DNA of 64,000 nt from TMED69 sp036130055 (GCA_036130055.1 JAYYOR010000014.1:62001-126000); one strand, 5' to 3'; shown: positions 26,558 to 36,765, counted from the stretch's first letter. Made by a program: numbers and translations. Notes: generated by a model from the letters alone, not told the origin.

Positions 26558-26897
26558 TTAAAATCGATTGAAGTTCCTCATAAATTACTTTTTCATCACT
26601 TTGTTCAATATCAAAATATGTTAAATCATGATCATTAGATAATTCTTCAATGTTTTTTTTGGCAAAATTAATTGATGATTCAATTCCAGTATATTTCTTC
26701 TTTTCTATCGAAATACAATCAGTCGGGCAAGTAGTGATACACATCCCGCATAGACTACACCATTGTTCTACGATCACATGTATGTGATTTTTCGCTCCGA
26801 TTATTGCATGGCTGGGACAGACTGATATACATTTAGTACAACCTATACAATCTTCTTCATAGATAAAACTAGTTTTTTCTTCACGACTAATTTTCAT
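26544..26897 (-). CDS. Short 2[4Fe-4S] ferredoxin, RnfB C-terminal type
   Basis: The 117-residue protein has two ferredoxin cluster motifs, CIGCTKCISVCP and CSLCGMCITTCP, like the C-terminal half of RnfB. It lacks the hydrophobic anchor and the N-terminal cluster motif of a full RnfB (about 180 residues or more), and no rnfACDGE genes are near. The C-terminal 45 residues are rich in acidic residues and have no motif I recognise. The gene lies between metG and nth, where rnfB is often found, so it is probably a reduced RnfB-like electron carrier. Its partner is unknown. Confidence 0.75.
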   Translation of the reverse strand: MKISREEKTSFIYEEDCIGCTKCISVCPSHAIIGAKNHIHVIVEQWCSLCGMCITTCPTDCISIEKKKYTGIESSINFAKKNIEELSNDHDLTYFDIEQSDEKVIYEELQSILNETD

Positions 26898-26927
26898 TTA
26901 AGAATGGCTCGCAATCTATTTCTAACC

Positions 26928-28934
26928 TTATTTTACGATCATTCCTGGTGTGGCACCTGGGTCAACTGATAACAAGAAAACGTTGTCATCACCTTCTTTT
27001 GAAGCTCCAAGCAACATTCCTTCTGATGTTCCAAATCGCATTTTTCTCGCTTTCAAATTTGACACACAAATCACGTGTTTATTTAAGATCTCATCTGGCT
27101 CATAAGAATTTTTAATCCCAGCAATGATAGTTCTTTGCTCTGAACCAAGATCAATCACAAGTTTTAAAAGTTTTTTTGAGTCTTCAATTTCCCTGGCCTC
27201 TAGAATTTTACCAATTTTTAGCTCTATTTTTAAAAAATCATCGATAGAAACAGTTTCGTTTTCTTTCTTTTCTACAATTGGCTCATTCACACTTTGCACC
27301 TCCTTAAATAAGTTTTTAATATTTTCTTCCTCAATTCGACTCGAAAGATTTTTAAAATTATTTACCTTACTCCCACGAGGGTGGTTAGTAATATTAGACC
27401 AAAGAAGAGTTTCCTCATTAAAAAACTTTGCAATTTTGGAAGTAATCTCGGGAATGATTGGCGTCAGATAAATCGCTAGAATACGAAAAGAAAATAAACC
27501 CATACTCACTACATTATGCAGGTGTAGCCTTTGATCTTCTCTTTTTGTAAGGAGCCACGGTTTATTTTCATCAATAAAGTAATTAACGTCATCACAAAGG
27601 CCTGAAATCAAACGAATCAATTTTGCAAACTCTCTATCTTCATAAAGTTTTTCAACATCACTCCTCGCTTCTATTATTTTGATTAAATGTTGATCATTTA
27701 CCATCTCGTTTGAAAGCCTTCCTTTGTAATATTTGGCGATAAAACTACTACACCTACTACCAATATTGATAAACTTACCTATTAAATCTGAGTTAATACG
27801 AAACCTATAATCCTCAAAATTAAGATCTATATCGGCACTTGATGGCCCTAGTCTAGAAGAAAAATAAAATCTTAAATGCTCGGGATCTAAATACCTCAAA
27901 TAGTCTTTAGCGGTAATAAAGGTACCTTTTGATTTAGACATTTTTTCCCCATTAATAGTTAGAAAGCCATGTACGAAAATATTATCAGGCAACCTGTGCT
28001 GACTACCCATCAAAACAGCGGGCCAAAATAATGAGTGAAAGTACATTATATCTTTACCGATGAAGTGATACATTTCAGATGTGCTTTGCTCTCGCACGTA
28101 ACTATCGTATTCGGATCCTTTTTGATTTTTTTCTAGATAATTTTTCAAGCTCGCAAAATAACCTATCGGCGCGTCTAACCAAACGTAAAAAAACTTATTT
28201 TGATAACCAGGAATTTTAAAACCAAAGTAAGGCGCATCTCTGGAAATATCCCAATCTTGAAGTCCAGAATCGAACCATTCCTTTAACTTATTTTTTATTG
28301 GTCGGCTTATCATAGAATTATTAAGCCATTTCTTAAGTTTATTTTCGTACTTTTTTAAGCTAAAGAATATATGAGTAGAGTTAGCGATATCAGGTCTTGA
28401 GCCGGATAAAATTGAACGTGGATCTTTGAGTTCAATAGAGGAATAAAATGCGCCACATTTTTCGCAACCATCTCCATACTGGTCCTTAGCTCCACATTTA
28501 GGGCAAACTCCAATAACATATCTATCTGGAAGAAAGATTTTTTTTATCGGATCATAGAACTGCTGAACATCAGACTCGTAGATATCTCCGTTATTCGAAA
28601 GAGCTTTAAATATTTCTGCTACTATTTGCTCATTTTCCTTAGAGTGAGTTGTATGAAAATTGTCAAAATTAATATTAAATTTTTTAAAATCTTCTAATTG
28701 ATCCTTAGCAACGTTTTTGATCAGGCTCTCGGGAGTACAACCCAAATTATCAGATTTGAGCATGATAGGAGTTCCGTGAGCGTCGCTGGCGCAGATGAAT
28801 TTACAATTAATTCCTCGTAACTTTTGAAATCTTACCCACACATCAGCTTGAATATATTCAACTAAGTGACCAATATGAATCTCGCCATTTGCATAAGGAA
28901 GGGCGCTGGTAACAAAAATTCTCCGATTTGTCAT
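26928..28934 (-). CDS. metG: Methionyl-tRNA synthetase
   Basis: MetG charges tRNA-Met. The 668-residue protein has the HIGH-type motif in PYANGEIHIGH, a zinc knob with CPKCGAKDQYGDGCEKC, the KMSKS loop (EKMSKSKGTF), an anticodon-binding helical domain, and a C-terminal Trbp111-like tRNA-binding domain (from about residue 565, with KLVIDLGSEQRTIIAGI) used for dimerisation. This is the long MetG1 form. It is divergent from apbC across 104 nt, a conserved arrangement in Gammaproteobacteria. Confidence 0.97.
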   Translation of the reverse strand: MTNRRIFVTSALPYANGEIHIGHLVEYIQADVWVRFQKLRGINCKFICASDAHGTPIMLKSDNLGCTPESLIKNVAKDQLEDFKKFNINFDNFHTTHSKENEQIVAEIFKALSNNGDIYESDVQQFYDPIKKIFLPDRYVIGVCPKCGAKDQYGDGCEKCGAFYSSIELKDPRSILSGSRPDIANSTHIFFSLKKYENKLKKWLNNSMISRPIKNKLKEWFDSGLQDWDISRDAPYFGFKIPGYQNKFFYVWLDAPIGYFASLKNYLEKNQKGSEYDSYVREQSTSEMYHFIGKDIMYFHSLFWPAVLMGSQHRLPDNIFVHGFLTINGEKMSKSKGTFITAKDYLRYLDPEHLRFYFSSRLGPSSADIDLNFEDYRFRINSDLIGKFINIGSRCSSFIAKYYKGRLSNEMVNDQHLIKIIEARSDVEKLYEDREFAKLIRLISGLCDDVNYFIDENKPWLLTKREDQRLHLHNVVSMGLFSFRILAIYLTPIIPEITSKIAKFFNEETLLWSNITNHPRGSKVNNFKNLSSRIEEENIKNLFKEVQSVNEPIVEKKENETVSIDDFLKIELKIGKILEAREIEDSKKLLKLVIDLGSEQRTIIAGIKNSYEPDEILNKHVICVSNLKARKMRFGTSEGMLLGASKEGDDNVFLLSVDPGATPGMIVK

Positions 28935-29038
28935 TTATATCTATCCAGTATAGAAGTTTAATATTAAATTCAGTTTTTACTTACTAAGTAATAGGATCTA
29001 ATGTTACCATTATTACAATATAAAATTTAATTAATATT

Positions 29039-30133
29039 GTGGTCCGAAAATTGAGCATAGAAACTTCTATTAAAAAAATCCTAGATGAAATCCATGAACC
29101 CTACACGGGAAAAACCATTGGCGAACTCAGGGCTATCAAAAATGTTGAGAATTCTGGAAACGAAATTGTTGTTTTCTTTGAATTTGGTTTTCCTTTATCG
29201 AATTATGCAGAAAAATTCCAAGAAAAAGTCAATTTTGAGCTGCAAAAAGAATCGCTTCCCAAAGTCAAAGTAAGTTTAACAAGCAAAATTGTGGCCCGCG
29301 CTGCGCAACCTGGTGTGCCAACTTTAAACCAAGTGAAAAATATCATCGCTGTTGCATCTGGAAAGGGAGGAGTCGGTAAATCAACTACGACTACAAATCT
29401 AGCTGGCGCCATCAGTCTCGCGGGGGCAAACGTAGGTATTCTGGATGCTGATATTTACGGCCCTAGTCAAACAAGAATGCTCGGCACCGTGGGCAAACCC
29501 GACAGCATAGATGGAAAAAAAATGGAGCCAATCATAAATTACGGTATCCAGTGTATATCTATAGGTAATCTTATAAATGAAGATACCCCAATGATCTGGA
29601 GAGGACCAATGGCTACCGGTGCATTGGAGCAACTCCTAAATGAAACAAATTGGAAAAAAATCGATTATCTAATCGTAGATCTGCCTCCAGGAACCGGCGA
29701 TATTCATTTAACCTTATGTCAAAAGATTCCGGTAACGGCTGCTTTGATCGTAACGACACCGCAAGATATTGCTTTATTGGATGCTAAAAAAGCTCTGAAG
29801 ATGTTTGAAAAAGTCAAAGTGCCGGTTTTAGGTATCATAGAAAACATGAGTGGACACATATGTTCTAATTGCGGTCATGAAGATCATATTTTTGGCAAAG
29901 GAGGAGCGCAAAAAATGGCATCAGACTACTCTCTTGATGTATTAGGATCACTACCAATAGATTCTCAATTAAGAAAAAGCATGGATATTGGTGAGCCCAT
30001 GATTTTTGAAGATGAGAATTCCAAAATTAGCCAAGCATATTTTGAACTGGCAAGATCAATCACAGGTAAGATCTCAAATTTTAATAAAGACCTCAGCCGG
30101 AAATTTCCAAAGATAGTCGTTGAGGACTCCTAG
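29039..30133 (+). CDS. apbC: Mrp/ApbC, Fe-S cluster carrier ATPase
   Basis: ApbC (Mrp) is a P-loop ATPase that carries and delivers [4Fe-4S] clusters. The 364-residue protein has an N-terminal MIP18/DUF59-like domain (about 1-90), then the deviant Walker A GKGGVGKST near residue 110, the Mrp signature with DLPPGTGD, and a C-x2-C cluster-binding motif (CSNCG). The chosen start is GTG; a TTG four codons later is possible. Its last base overlaps the GTG start of dcd. Confidence 0.95.
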   Translation: MVRKLSIETSIKKILDEIHEPYTGKTIGELRAIKNVENSGNEIVVFFEFGFPLSNYAEKFQEKVNFELQKESLPKVKVSLTSKIVARAAQPGVPTLNQVKNIIAVASGKGGVGKSTTTTNLAGAISLAGANVGILDADIYGPSQTRMLGTVGKPDSIDGKKMEPIINYGIQCISIGNLINEDTPMIWRGPMATGALEQLLNETNWKKIDYLIVDLPPGTGDIHLTLCQKIPVTAALIVTTPQDIALLDAKKALKMFEKVKVPVLGIIENMSGHICSNCGHEDHIFGKGGAQKMASDYSLDVLGSLPIDSQLRKSMDIGEPMIFEDENSKISQAYFELARSITGKISNFNKDLSRKFPKIVVEDS

Positions 30134-30699
30134 TGTCAATTAAATGTGATAAATGGATTAAAGAAATGTGTCGCACACATAAAATGATCGAACCTTATGA
30201 ACCAACGCAAATAAAATCAATAAAAAATAACAAAACAATATCTTATGGAGTTTCAAGTTACGGTTACGATGTTAGGTGTGCTGATGAATTCAAAGTTTTT
30301 ACTAATATTAACTCTTCTATAGTTGACCCCAAAAGTTTTGATGAGAATAATTTTGTAGAGACCAAAAGTGACATTTGTTTAATCCCTCCTAATTCATTTG
30401 CTCTTGCTCGAACCATTGAATACTTTAAAATTCCAAGGGATATCCTTACAATTTGCCTAGGCAAGAGCACTTACGCGAGATGCGGAATTATAGTCAATGT
30501 CACTCCTCTAGAACCAGAATGGGAAGGACACGTTACTTTAGAATTCTCAAATACAACGCCACTGCCCGCAAAAGTATATGCGAACGAAGGGGTTGCACAA
30601 TTTATTTTTTTACAATCCGATATTGTTTGTGAAACTTCATATAAAGACCGGACTGGAAAATATTTTGGGCAAAAAGGTGTAACCCTTCCTAAAGTCTAA
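30133..30699 (+). CDS. dcd: dCTP deaminase
   Basis: Dcd deaminates dCTP to dUTP, the main route to dUMP for thymidylate synthesis in Gram-negative bacteria; thyA, the user of that dUMP, is encoded at 47596-48390. The 188-residue trimeric enzyme has SYGYDVRC near the N-terminus, the GKSTYAR segment, the catalytic-glutamate region PLEPEWEGHVTLEFSN, and the C-terminal DRTGKYFGQKGVTLPKV that closes the active site. The GTG start shares one base with the apbC stop, and its end overlaps convergent msrB by 4 nt. Confidence 0.96.
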   Translation: MSIKCDKWIKEMCRTHKMIEPYEPTQIKSIKNNKTISYGVSSYGYDVRCADEFKVFTNINSSIVDPKSFDENNFVETKSDICLIPPNSFALARTIEYFKIPRDILTICLGKSTYARCGIIVNVTPLEPEWEGHVTLEFSNTTPLPAKVYANEGVAQFIFLQSDIVCETSYKDRTGKYFGQKGVTLPKV

Positions 30700-31100
30700 T
30701 CATCAACACCAGACTGTTTTAAATCTAAGGAAAGAGAATTTATGCAATATCTAAGACCCGTGGGGTTAGGACCGTCATTAAAAAGATGGCCGAGATGAGA
30801 ATCGCAATTACCGCATACTAACTCAACCCTTTCCATACCATAAGATAAATCTCTTTCTTTTTTGATCTTGGCTCCCGTAATCTCATCTTTAAAACTTGGC
30901 CATCCAGTTCCTGAATCATACTTATCTATAGAACTGAATAAAGCTTGTCCGCAACATACACAGTGGTATGTTCCCACGCCCTTGAAATTAACGTATTTCC
31001 CAGAAAAAGGGGGCTCAGTTCCTTTTTTCCTGCAAACTAAAAAGGCTTCTCTCCCAAGAAGATTAATCCATTCTTCATCTGATTTATCAATTATCTTCAT
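30696..31100 (-). CDS. msrB: Peptide-methionine (R)-S-oxide reductase
   Basis: MsrB repairs the R-epimer of methionine sulfoxide in proteins. The 134-residue protein has two zinc-binding C-x2-C pairs (CVCC and CGNC), the SGTGWPSF substrate motif, HLGHLFNDGP, and the catalytic cysteine in RYCINS. I prefer the ATG at 31100 (MKIIDKSDEEW) to a GTG three codons upstream because the family usually starts close to this segment. It stands alone, divergent from ispG. Confidence 0.95.
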   Translation of the reverse strand: MKIIDKSDEEWINLLGREAFLVCRKKGTEPPFSGKYVNFKGVGTYHCVCCGQALFSSIDKYDSGTGWPSFKDEITGAKIKKERDLSYGMERVELVCGNCDSHLGHLFNDGPNPTGLRYCINSLSLDLKQSGVDD

Positions 31101-31255
31101 ATAACTCACTTACAAAACAAATTTCACGTTTTTTTATGCTCAATGATCATATTATAAAGCTAAGTTTTAGGAAAACTAAATACCCGAGAAAAATCAATAT
31201 ATTTGTATCTAAAAGCACAATTTTTGTTAGAATTAATATTTTGAGCTAGTTTGAT

Positions 31256-32494
31256 ATGGTAAAAGGTACCTTCAACGATTCACGGAGAGATTCGCTACAA
31301 GTAAAAGTAGGGGGCGTCTCTGTGGGCGGAGACTCACCCGTAGTGGTGCAATCTATGACAAACACAGATACCGCCGACGCTCTGAGTACTGTACGACAAA
31401 TCCAAAAGTTAGCAGCCGCAGGCTCAGAACTTGTGAGAATAACGGTAAATAATAAGGAAGCCGCAAAACAGGTACCCAAAATAATAGACATGCTAGATAG
31501 CACAGGAACTTCCGTTCCGATTATCGGTGATTTTCATTACAATGGCCATGAGCTTCTTTCAAAATATCCTGATTGTGCCTCAGCTTTAGCGAAATATAGG
31601 ATAAACCCTGGAAATGTTGGATTTGGTAGAAAGAAAGACTCCCAATTCTCGACCATGATAGAGGTTGCAATAAAGTACGATAAACCAATCAGAATTGGTG
31701 TAAATTGGGGTAGTCTTGATCCAGCTCTAATGGCAAAACTGATGGACGATAATGCAAAACTAAAAATTCCTAAATCTTCTAAAGAGATAATGCATGATGC
31801 ATTAATATTGTCCGCTAAAACCAGCGCTGAAAGAGCAGTTGAGCTCGGATTGAGCGAAGAAAAGATAATTATTTCCTGTAAAGTCAGCGAAGTGCAGGAC
31901 TTAATCCAAGTCTATAATAGGTTGGCTAACGAGTGTAGATTTCCTCTTCATCTGGGGCTAACGGAAGCAGGAATGGGTTCAAAAGGTATCGTAGCTTCCT
32001 GTGCTTCATTAGCTGTTTTATTACAAAGAGGAATTGGAGATACCATTCGTATTTCTCTTACACCTGAGCCAGGTGGGGATCGAACACAAGAAGTAATCGT
32101 TGCGCAAGAACTTCTCCAAACAATGGGAATACGCTCATTTACTCCCCTAGTCACCGCTTGTCCCGGCTGCGGGCGAACAACAAGTACCGTATTTCAATCA
32201 CTTGCATCAGAAATCCAAAGCTATATTAGAGCTGAAATGCCAAAATGGAAAGAAATATACCCTGGAGTCGAGAAAATGACACTTGCCGTGATGGGTTGTG
32301 TAGTCAACGGTCCAGGTGAAAGTAAGTTTGTAGATGTGGGGATCAGCTTACCGGGAACCGGAGAGGCGCCGTCGGCACCCGTGTACGTGGAAGGTAAGAA
32401 ATTTTGTACTCTCAAAGGGGAAAAAATCGCCGACGAATTCAAACAAATACTAGTTAATTACGTGCACGACCGGTTCAAAAAAAATAAAGATTGA
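31256..32494 (+). CDS. ispG: 4-hydroxy-3-methylbut-2-en-1-yl diphosphate synthase
   Basis: IspG (GcpE) reduces MEcPP to HMBPP, the penultimate MEP-pathway step, using a [4Fe-4S] cluster. The 412-residue protein is a TIM barrel with VQSMTNTDT near the start, a GVNWGSLD segment, and cluster ligands in CPGCGR and in the C-terminal VMGCVVNGPGE. It is the compact bacterial form. With dxs this window supplies two steps of the isoprenoid route feeding hopanoids, quinones and undecaprenyl phosphate. A weak TTGTAT/TAGAAT pair with a 19-nt spacer lies upstream. Confidence 0.96.
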   Translation: MVKGTFNDSRRDSLQVKVGGVSVGGDSPVVVQSMTNTDTADALSTVRQIQKLAAAGSELVRITVNNKEAAKQVPKIIDMLDSTGTSVPIIGDFHYNGHELLSKYPDCASALAKYRINPGNVGFGRKKDSQFSTMIEVAIKYDKPIRIGVNWGSLDPALMAKLMDDNAKLKIPKSSKEIMHDALILSAKTSAERAVELGLSEEKIIISCKVSEVQDLIQVYNRLANECRFPLHLGLTEAGMGSKGIVASCASLAVLLQRGIGDTIRISLTPEPGGDRTQEVIVAQELLQTMGIRSFTPLVTACPGCGRTTSTVFQSLASEIQSYIRAEMPKWKEIYPGVEKMTLAVMGCVVNGPGESKFVDVGISLPGTGEAPSAPVYVEGKKFCTLKGEKIADEFKQILVNYVHDRFKKNKD

Positions 32495-32525
32495 ATAACC
32501 CAATTAAATTTTTAAAGGGCGCTAG

Positions 32526-33890
32526 TTGCGAATACATATATTAGGAATAGCAGGAACTTTTATGGCTGGCGTTGCTAAACTTGCGCAAGAACTAGGCCAT
32601 GAAGTTTCAGGGAGCGATAAAAATACCTATCCTCCCATGGATAAGCAACTTCATGATCTTGGCATCGAGGTAACCGACAGTCAAAAGGAAAAAATACCGC
32701 CAAATGATGCAGAACTGGTCATAATTGGAAACGGCATGACACGTGGCACTCCCATCGTAGAATTCATTCTAGCCGAAAAAGTCAATTACTGTTCTGGACC
32801 TGACTGGATTCAAAAAAATATTTTATATAATAAAAAAAATATCGTTGTAACTGGAACACATGGTAAAACAACAGTAGCCAGTCTTATCGCATGGCTATTA
32901 AACGATAATGGCATAGATGCTGGATTTTTGATTGGAGGAGTCCCAAAGAATTTTGGAATCTCTGCCAAAATTGGTAAAAGTAATTACTTTGTAATAGAAG
33001 GAGATGAATACGATACCAGTTTTTTTGATAAAAGATCTAAATTTATCCACTATAACCCTGAAATTCTTGTCATAAATAACATTGAATATGATCACTCCGA
33101 TATTTTTAAAAATCTTGATGAAATTATAAAGCAATTCCATTTTCTTCTTCGAACAATGTCAGAACGAACAAACGTAATAATTCCAGACAATGATAAAAAT
33201 ATCTCTGGATTAATAAATCAAGGCTGCTGGTCACAAATAAAGAAATTTAGTGATTTAAAAGGAGCGGATATTCAGTTTGAATATCGGTCAAGTGAATCCT
33301 GCCTGAAAGTAACGCCTTTAAACAAAGAAACCGTTACAGGGAGAACCCCGTTACTAGGAAAACATAATTCGGCAAATGCTACAGCCGCAATTTTGGCATG
33401 CCAAACCGCCGGATTAGACGTTGAGCGGTCACTCGCTTCACTCGCATCTTTTAAAAACGTATCGCGTAGATTAGAACTAATTGGAACTTTTAATGATATA
33501 AAAATATATAACGATTTTGCTCATCATCCGACCGCCATCGTAAAAACCATCGAGGCCATATCAAATAGAATTGGTAGTGATAACAGACTGTTCGTGATAA
33601 TTGAACCCAGTTCAAACACGATGCAGTCTGGAATACATGAAAAAGCATTAAAGAATGCTTTTAAATACGAGTGTATATTTTTATTATATGACCAAGCTTC
33701 TTTAAATTGGACGAAAACGTTTGCCCGAAATTCAGAAAGATTCCTTGGATTATTTAACCAATCTAACGAAGCTGCAGAAATATTAACAAGCAAAGTCAGT
33801 AAAGGTGACTCAATTTTGATTATGTCAAATGGTAAAATTCAAAAGTTGATTAACGCCATAATTGAGCAGATAAAACAAAAAAAAGGATAA
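32526..33890 (+). CDS. mpl: Mpl, UDP-MurNAc tripeptide ligase (peptidoglycan recycling)
   Basis: Mpl joins recycled L-Ala-gamma-D-Glu-meso-DAP to UDP-N-acetylmuramate. The 454-residue Mur-ligase-fold protein starts MRIHILGIAGTFMAGVA, typical of Mpl rather than MurC, and has the ATP loop GTHGKTT, the EGDEYDTSFFDKRSKF segment specific to Mpl, NNIEYDHSDIF, and a C-terminal DFAHHPTA motif. It starts at TTG, with an AAGGG ribosome-binding sequence upstream. The LON-domain gene follows 6 nt later. Confidence 0.93.
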   Translation: MRIHILGIAGTFMAGVAKLAQELGHEVSGSDKNTYPPMDKQLHDLGIEVTDSQKEKIPPNDAELVIIGNGMTRGTPIVEFILAEKVNYCSGPDWIQKNILYNKKNIVVTGTHGKTTVASLIAWLLNDNGIDAGFLIGGVPKNFGISAKIGKSNYFVIEGDEYDTSFFDKRSKFIHYNPEILVINNIEYDHSDIFKNLDEIIKQFHFLLRTMSERTNVIIPDNDKNISGLINQGCWSQIKKFSDLKGADIQFEYRSSESCLKVTPLNKETVTGRTPLLGKHNSANATAAILACQTAGLDVERSLASLASFKNVSRRLELIGTFNDIKIYNDFAHHPTAIVKTIEAISNRIGSDNRLFVIIEPSSNTMQSGIHEKALKNAFKYECIFLLYDQASLNWTKTFARNSERFLGLFNQSNEAAEILTSKVSKGDSILIMSNGKIQKLINAIIEQIKQKKG

Positions 33891-33896
33891 TAAAAT

Positions 33897-34475
33897 ATGA
33901 AAATCGCTGTGTTTCCACTACCTTTAGTACTTTTTCCGGAAGGCTTTCTTCCACTAAGAATTTTTGAAGCAAGGTATTTGGATATGGTTGCGGAATGTCT
34001 AAAAAATAAACAAAAGTTTGCGATTATACCAATCAACATTGAAGGTCAAATGGAATCAAATATTACCGCAACCACCGCAGAGATCATCGGCTGGGATCAC
34101 GGCGATTCAGGTACGCTAAATATAATGGTCAAAGGTGTTTCAAAGGTAAATGTGACTGAATTATGGACCGAAGAAAACGGGCTTGGTAGCGCCAAAATCA
34201 AGACAATTTTAGACGAAGACACATCGATTGAAGACAACTTTAGATATTTCCACGATATTATTAGGGAATTATCTGCTGATACTCTTCCGCAAAATTATAA
34301 AGACTCATTAAATTCGTCAATCTTTACAGCCTACCGCGCAGCAGAATTTTTAAATTTAAATATCGAAGAGAAATTAGAAATACTCAAAGAAAGAAAGGGC
34401 TCACAAAAAATTTCCAAACTTGAAAAGATTTTAAAAGATAACGGAAACATCGAATTTAGAAATACATTACACTAA
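33897..34475 (+). CDS. LON substrate-binding-domain protein
   Basis: The 192-residue product is a free-standing LON N-terminal (substrate-binding) domain, opening with FPLPLVLFPEGFLPLRIFEARYLDMV, the family hallmark. It has no AAA+ or protease domain, so it is not Lon itself. Such stand-alone proteins are common in Proteobacteria and have no settled function; binding of unfolded protein is assumed. It is placed 6 nt after mpl and 13 nt before lptD, probably in one transcript. Confidence 0.88.
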   Translation: MKIAVFPLPLVLFPEGFLPLRIFEARYLDMVAECLKNKQKFAIIPINIEGQMESNITATTAEIIGWDHGDSGTLNIMVKGVSKVNVTELWTEENGLGSAKIKTILDEDTSIEDNFRYFHDIIRELSADTLPQNYKDSLNSSIFTAYRAAEFLNLNIEEKLEILKERKGSQKISKLEKILKDNGNIEFRNTLH

Positions 34476-34488
34476 AATCGCACTAAAA

Positions 34489-36765
34489 ATGAGTACAGCA
34501 AAGTCTTTGAAATTTTTAATTTCTCTTCTTCTGTTAGCTTTTATGGGACTTAAGGCTACAGCTAATACAAATGATAATTTTAATACTGAAGGCCAGTGGA
34601 GAATGTGCCCCCCAGCTGCTCAGATTGCAAAAAAACCTGAATATTCCAGCAAAAACACTAGTTCCGATAATTATGAGATAAGAGCAGAAACATCACTCAT
34701 TAATGAAAAGGGTTTAAGCCAATTCGGTGGTGAAGTAGAGGTGATTCAAGGAAGGAGAGCGATTGCAGCAGAGTTGGTAAATTACGATAAAATTCAGAAA
34801 ACGTTTAGTGCAGAGGGACGAGCTCATTTGTGGGACGCTAATGTTTTATGGGCCGGGGAGCGCGCAACCTACGATACGAAAAAAGAGGTTTCGATGCTTG
34901 AAGGCGGAAAATTTTGGACTTTAAGTGGAAGAGGAAGAGGTTCTTCAACACAAATAAGAAACAGTAGATTAGAACAGCGAACTAAACTTCTAAACGCCTC
35001 ATATTCTACTTGCCCCGAGTCTAATGAAATTTGGCGACTTGACGCGACTAGCATTACCCTGAATCACAAAACCGATAGAGGTCATGCGACGAATGCACTG
35101 CTAAGTGTTTTAAATGTGCCAATATTCTATATTCCGTATATTTCATTTCCAATTAGCGATGAAAGAAAATCTGGATTTCTCACTCCTACTATTGGAAATT
35201 CAAATGAATCAGGATTTGATGCTCAGATTCCTTACTATATCAACCTAGCCAGTAATCGGGATATTACTATTACACCTCGGATCCTGAGTAACAGAGGCGC
35301 CTTGATATCATCTGAAATAAGATATTTAAACTCTAGTTTTAATGGTGAGTTCATGGGCTCGTTCATTGCCGACGACGATCTAAGGAACGGAGATTCACGC
35401 TCGTTTTTAAAAATCAAACATCAACAATGGGCTTTTCAAAACAAGGCTTATTTAAATATCAATTATAATAATGTTTCTGACGACGACTATTTTTCAGACT
35501 TTGGAAACGACATGTCATCAACGAGCCAACGATATCTTAGGCAATTTATCGATTTTCGGTATCAAGACACACGTCAATCCTTGAGCATTTTTGCGAGAAA
35601 ATACCAGCTGTTAGGTTCAGTGCCAAGTCAATTTGAGCCTTACAAAACTCTGCCTAGAATCGACCATACTTTTAGTGTTTTCAATCTATCCTCGGAAACA
35701 GGAAATGTTTTTAGACTTAAAACCTATACCCATTTTACAAATTATGAAAAAGATAACAGCCTAACTGGTAAAAGAGTAATATTTCAACCAACGGTTTCGG
35801 TTAATCTGCAAAAACCATATGGAAATATTTTTACTGAAATGCGGGTTCGACATAACCATTATTTTCTTGATGATCCCGCAAATGAGTTCGATAAAACAGA
35901 ATCATTCACAGTACCAACCTTTAGTATTGATGGAAGACTATTTTTAGAAAGAGAAGCAAAAATTTTTGACAACGCTTTCTTGCAATCTCTCGAGCCAAGA
36001 CTTTTCTATCTTTTAATTCCAAATGTTCAGCAAGACCTAACCCCAAATTTTGGAACAGCACAGTTTTCTTCGAATTTTAAAAGTATTTTTCGGAAAAATA
36101 GATTTGGAGGTTTAGATCGAGTTGGAGATGCCAACCAACTGACTTTTTCGCTAACAAATAGATACCTCGACGCACTAAATGGGAGCGAGAAATTCAGAAT
36201 AAGCATAGGTCAAGTTTTTCATTTCAGAGATAGGAAAGTGCTCGCAGTTGATGGCCAAAAAAATACTGACGATCTTTCAGAATTATTATTTGAATCGTCT
36301 TTATTTTTCAACGATGATTTAAGCATTAGAGGGACTTTTAAATATGACCCAAACGAAGGCCATATTTCAAAGTCAAATTTCTCGCTAAGATATCAACCTG
36401 ACCTAGATTCGGTAATAAATTTTAATTTTAGACAGAGAAAAGCTTTTAATAGTCGTCAAGCTGATCTCGAACAACTAGATCTTTCTGCAAGGCTTCCGCT
36501 TAAAGAAAATATAGCATTAATAGGCAAATGGAATTACTCCATTGAACAATCAAATTCAGTAGAAACTTTTGGGGGAATCGAATATGAAAGCTGCTGTTGG
36601 GGCGCAAAGTTAGTCGCCCGTCGATTCTTAAAAGACGCAAGTGGAGCTCATGATAATTCCATCTTTATGCAAATTCATTTTAGAGGCCTGGGGGGGTTCG
36701 GGAGAGGTGGATCCGAATCATTCATACAAACTGGAATCCCTGGTTATGTAGATCCTTTCGAATAG
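34489..36765 (+). CDS. lptD: LptD, LPS-assembly outer-membrane protein
   Basis: LptD forms the beta-barrel through which LPS is inserted into the outer leaflet, plugged by LptE. The 758-residue protein has a signal peptide (about 1-25), an OstA-like jellyroll (about 60-190), and a large C-terminal barrel domain with alternating hydrophobic strands. Cysteines appear at about 42 (RMCPP), 170 (STCPES) and 703-704 (ESCCWGAK), the pattern used for the interdomain disulfides. It begins the conserved lptD-surA-pdxA-rsmA run; SurA is the chaperone that delivers LptD. Confidence 0.94.
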   Translation: MSTAKSLKFLISLLLLAFMGLKATANTNDNFNTEGQWRMCPPAAQIAKKPEYSSKNTSSDNYEIRAETSLINEKGLSQFGGEVEVIQGRRAIAAELVNYDKIQKTFSAEGRAHLWDANVLWAGERATYDTKKEVSMLEGGKFWTLSGRGRGSSTQIRNSRLEQRTKLLNASYSTCPESNEIWRLDATSITLNHKTDRGHATNALLSVLNVPIFYIPYISFPISDERKSGFLTPTIGNSNESGFDAQIPYYINLASNRDITITPRILSNRGALISSEIRYLNSSFNGEFMGSFIADDDLRNGDSRSFLKIKHQQWAFQNKAYLNINYNNVSDDDYFSDFGNDMSSTSQRYLRQFIDFRYQDTRQSLSIFARKYQLLGSVPSQFEPYKTLPRIDHTFSVFNLSSETGNVFRLKTYTHFTNYEKDNSLTGKRVIFQPTVSVNLQKPYGNIFTEMRVRHNHYFLDDPANEFDKTESFTVPTFSIDGRLFLEREAKIFDNAFLQSLEPRLFYLLIPNVQQDLTPNFGTAQFSSNFKSIFRKNRFGGLDRVGDANQLTFSLTNRYLDALNGSEKFRISIGQVFHFRDRKVLAVDGQKNTDDLSELLFESSLFFNDDLSIRGTFKYDPNEGHISKSNFSLRYQPDLDSVINFNFRQRKAFNSRQADLEQLDLSARLPLKENIALIGKWNYSIEQSNSVETFGGIEYESCCWGAKLVARRFLKDASGAHDNSIFMQIHFRGLGGFGRGGSESFIQTGIPGYVDPFE

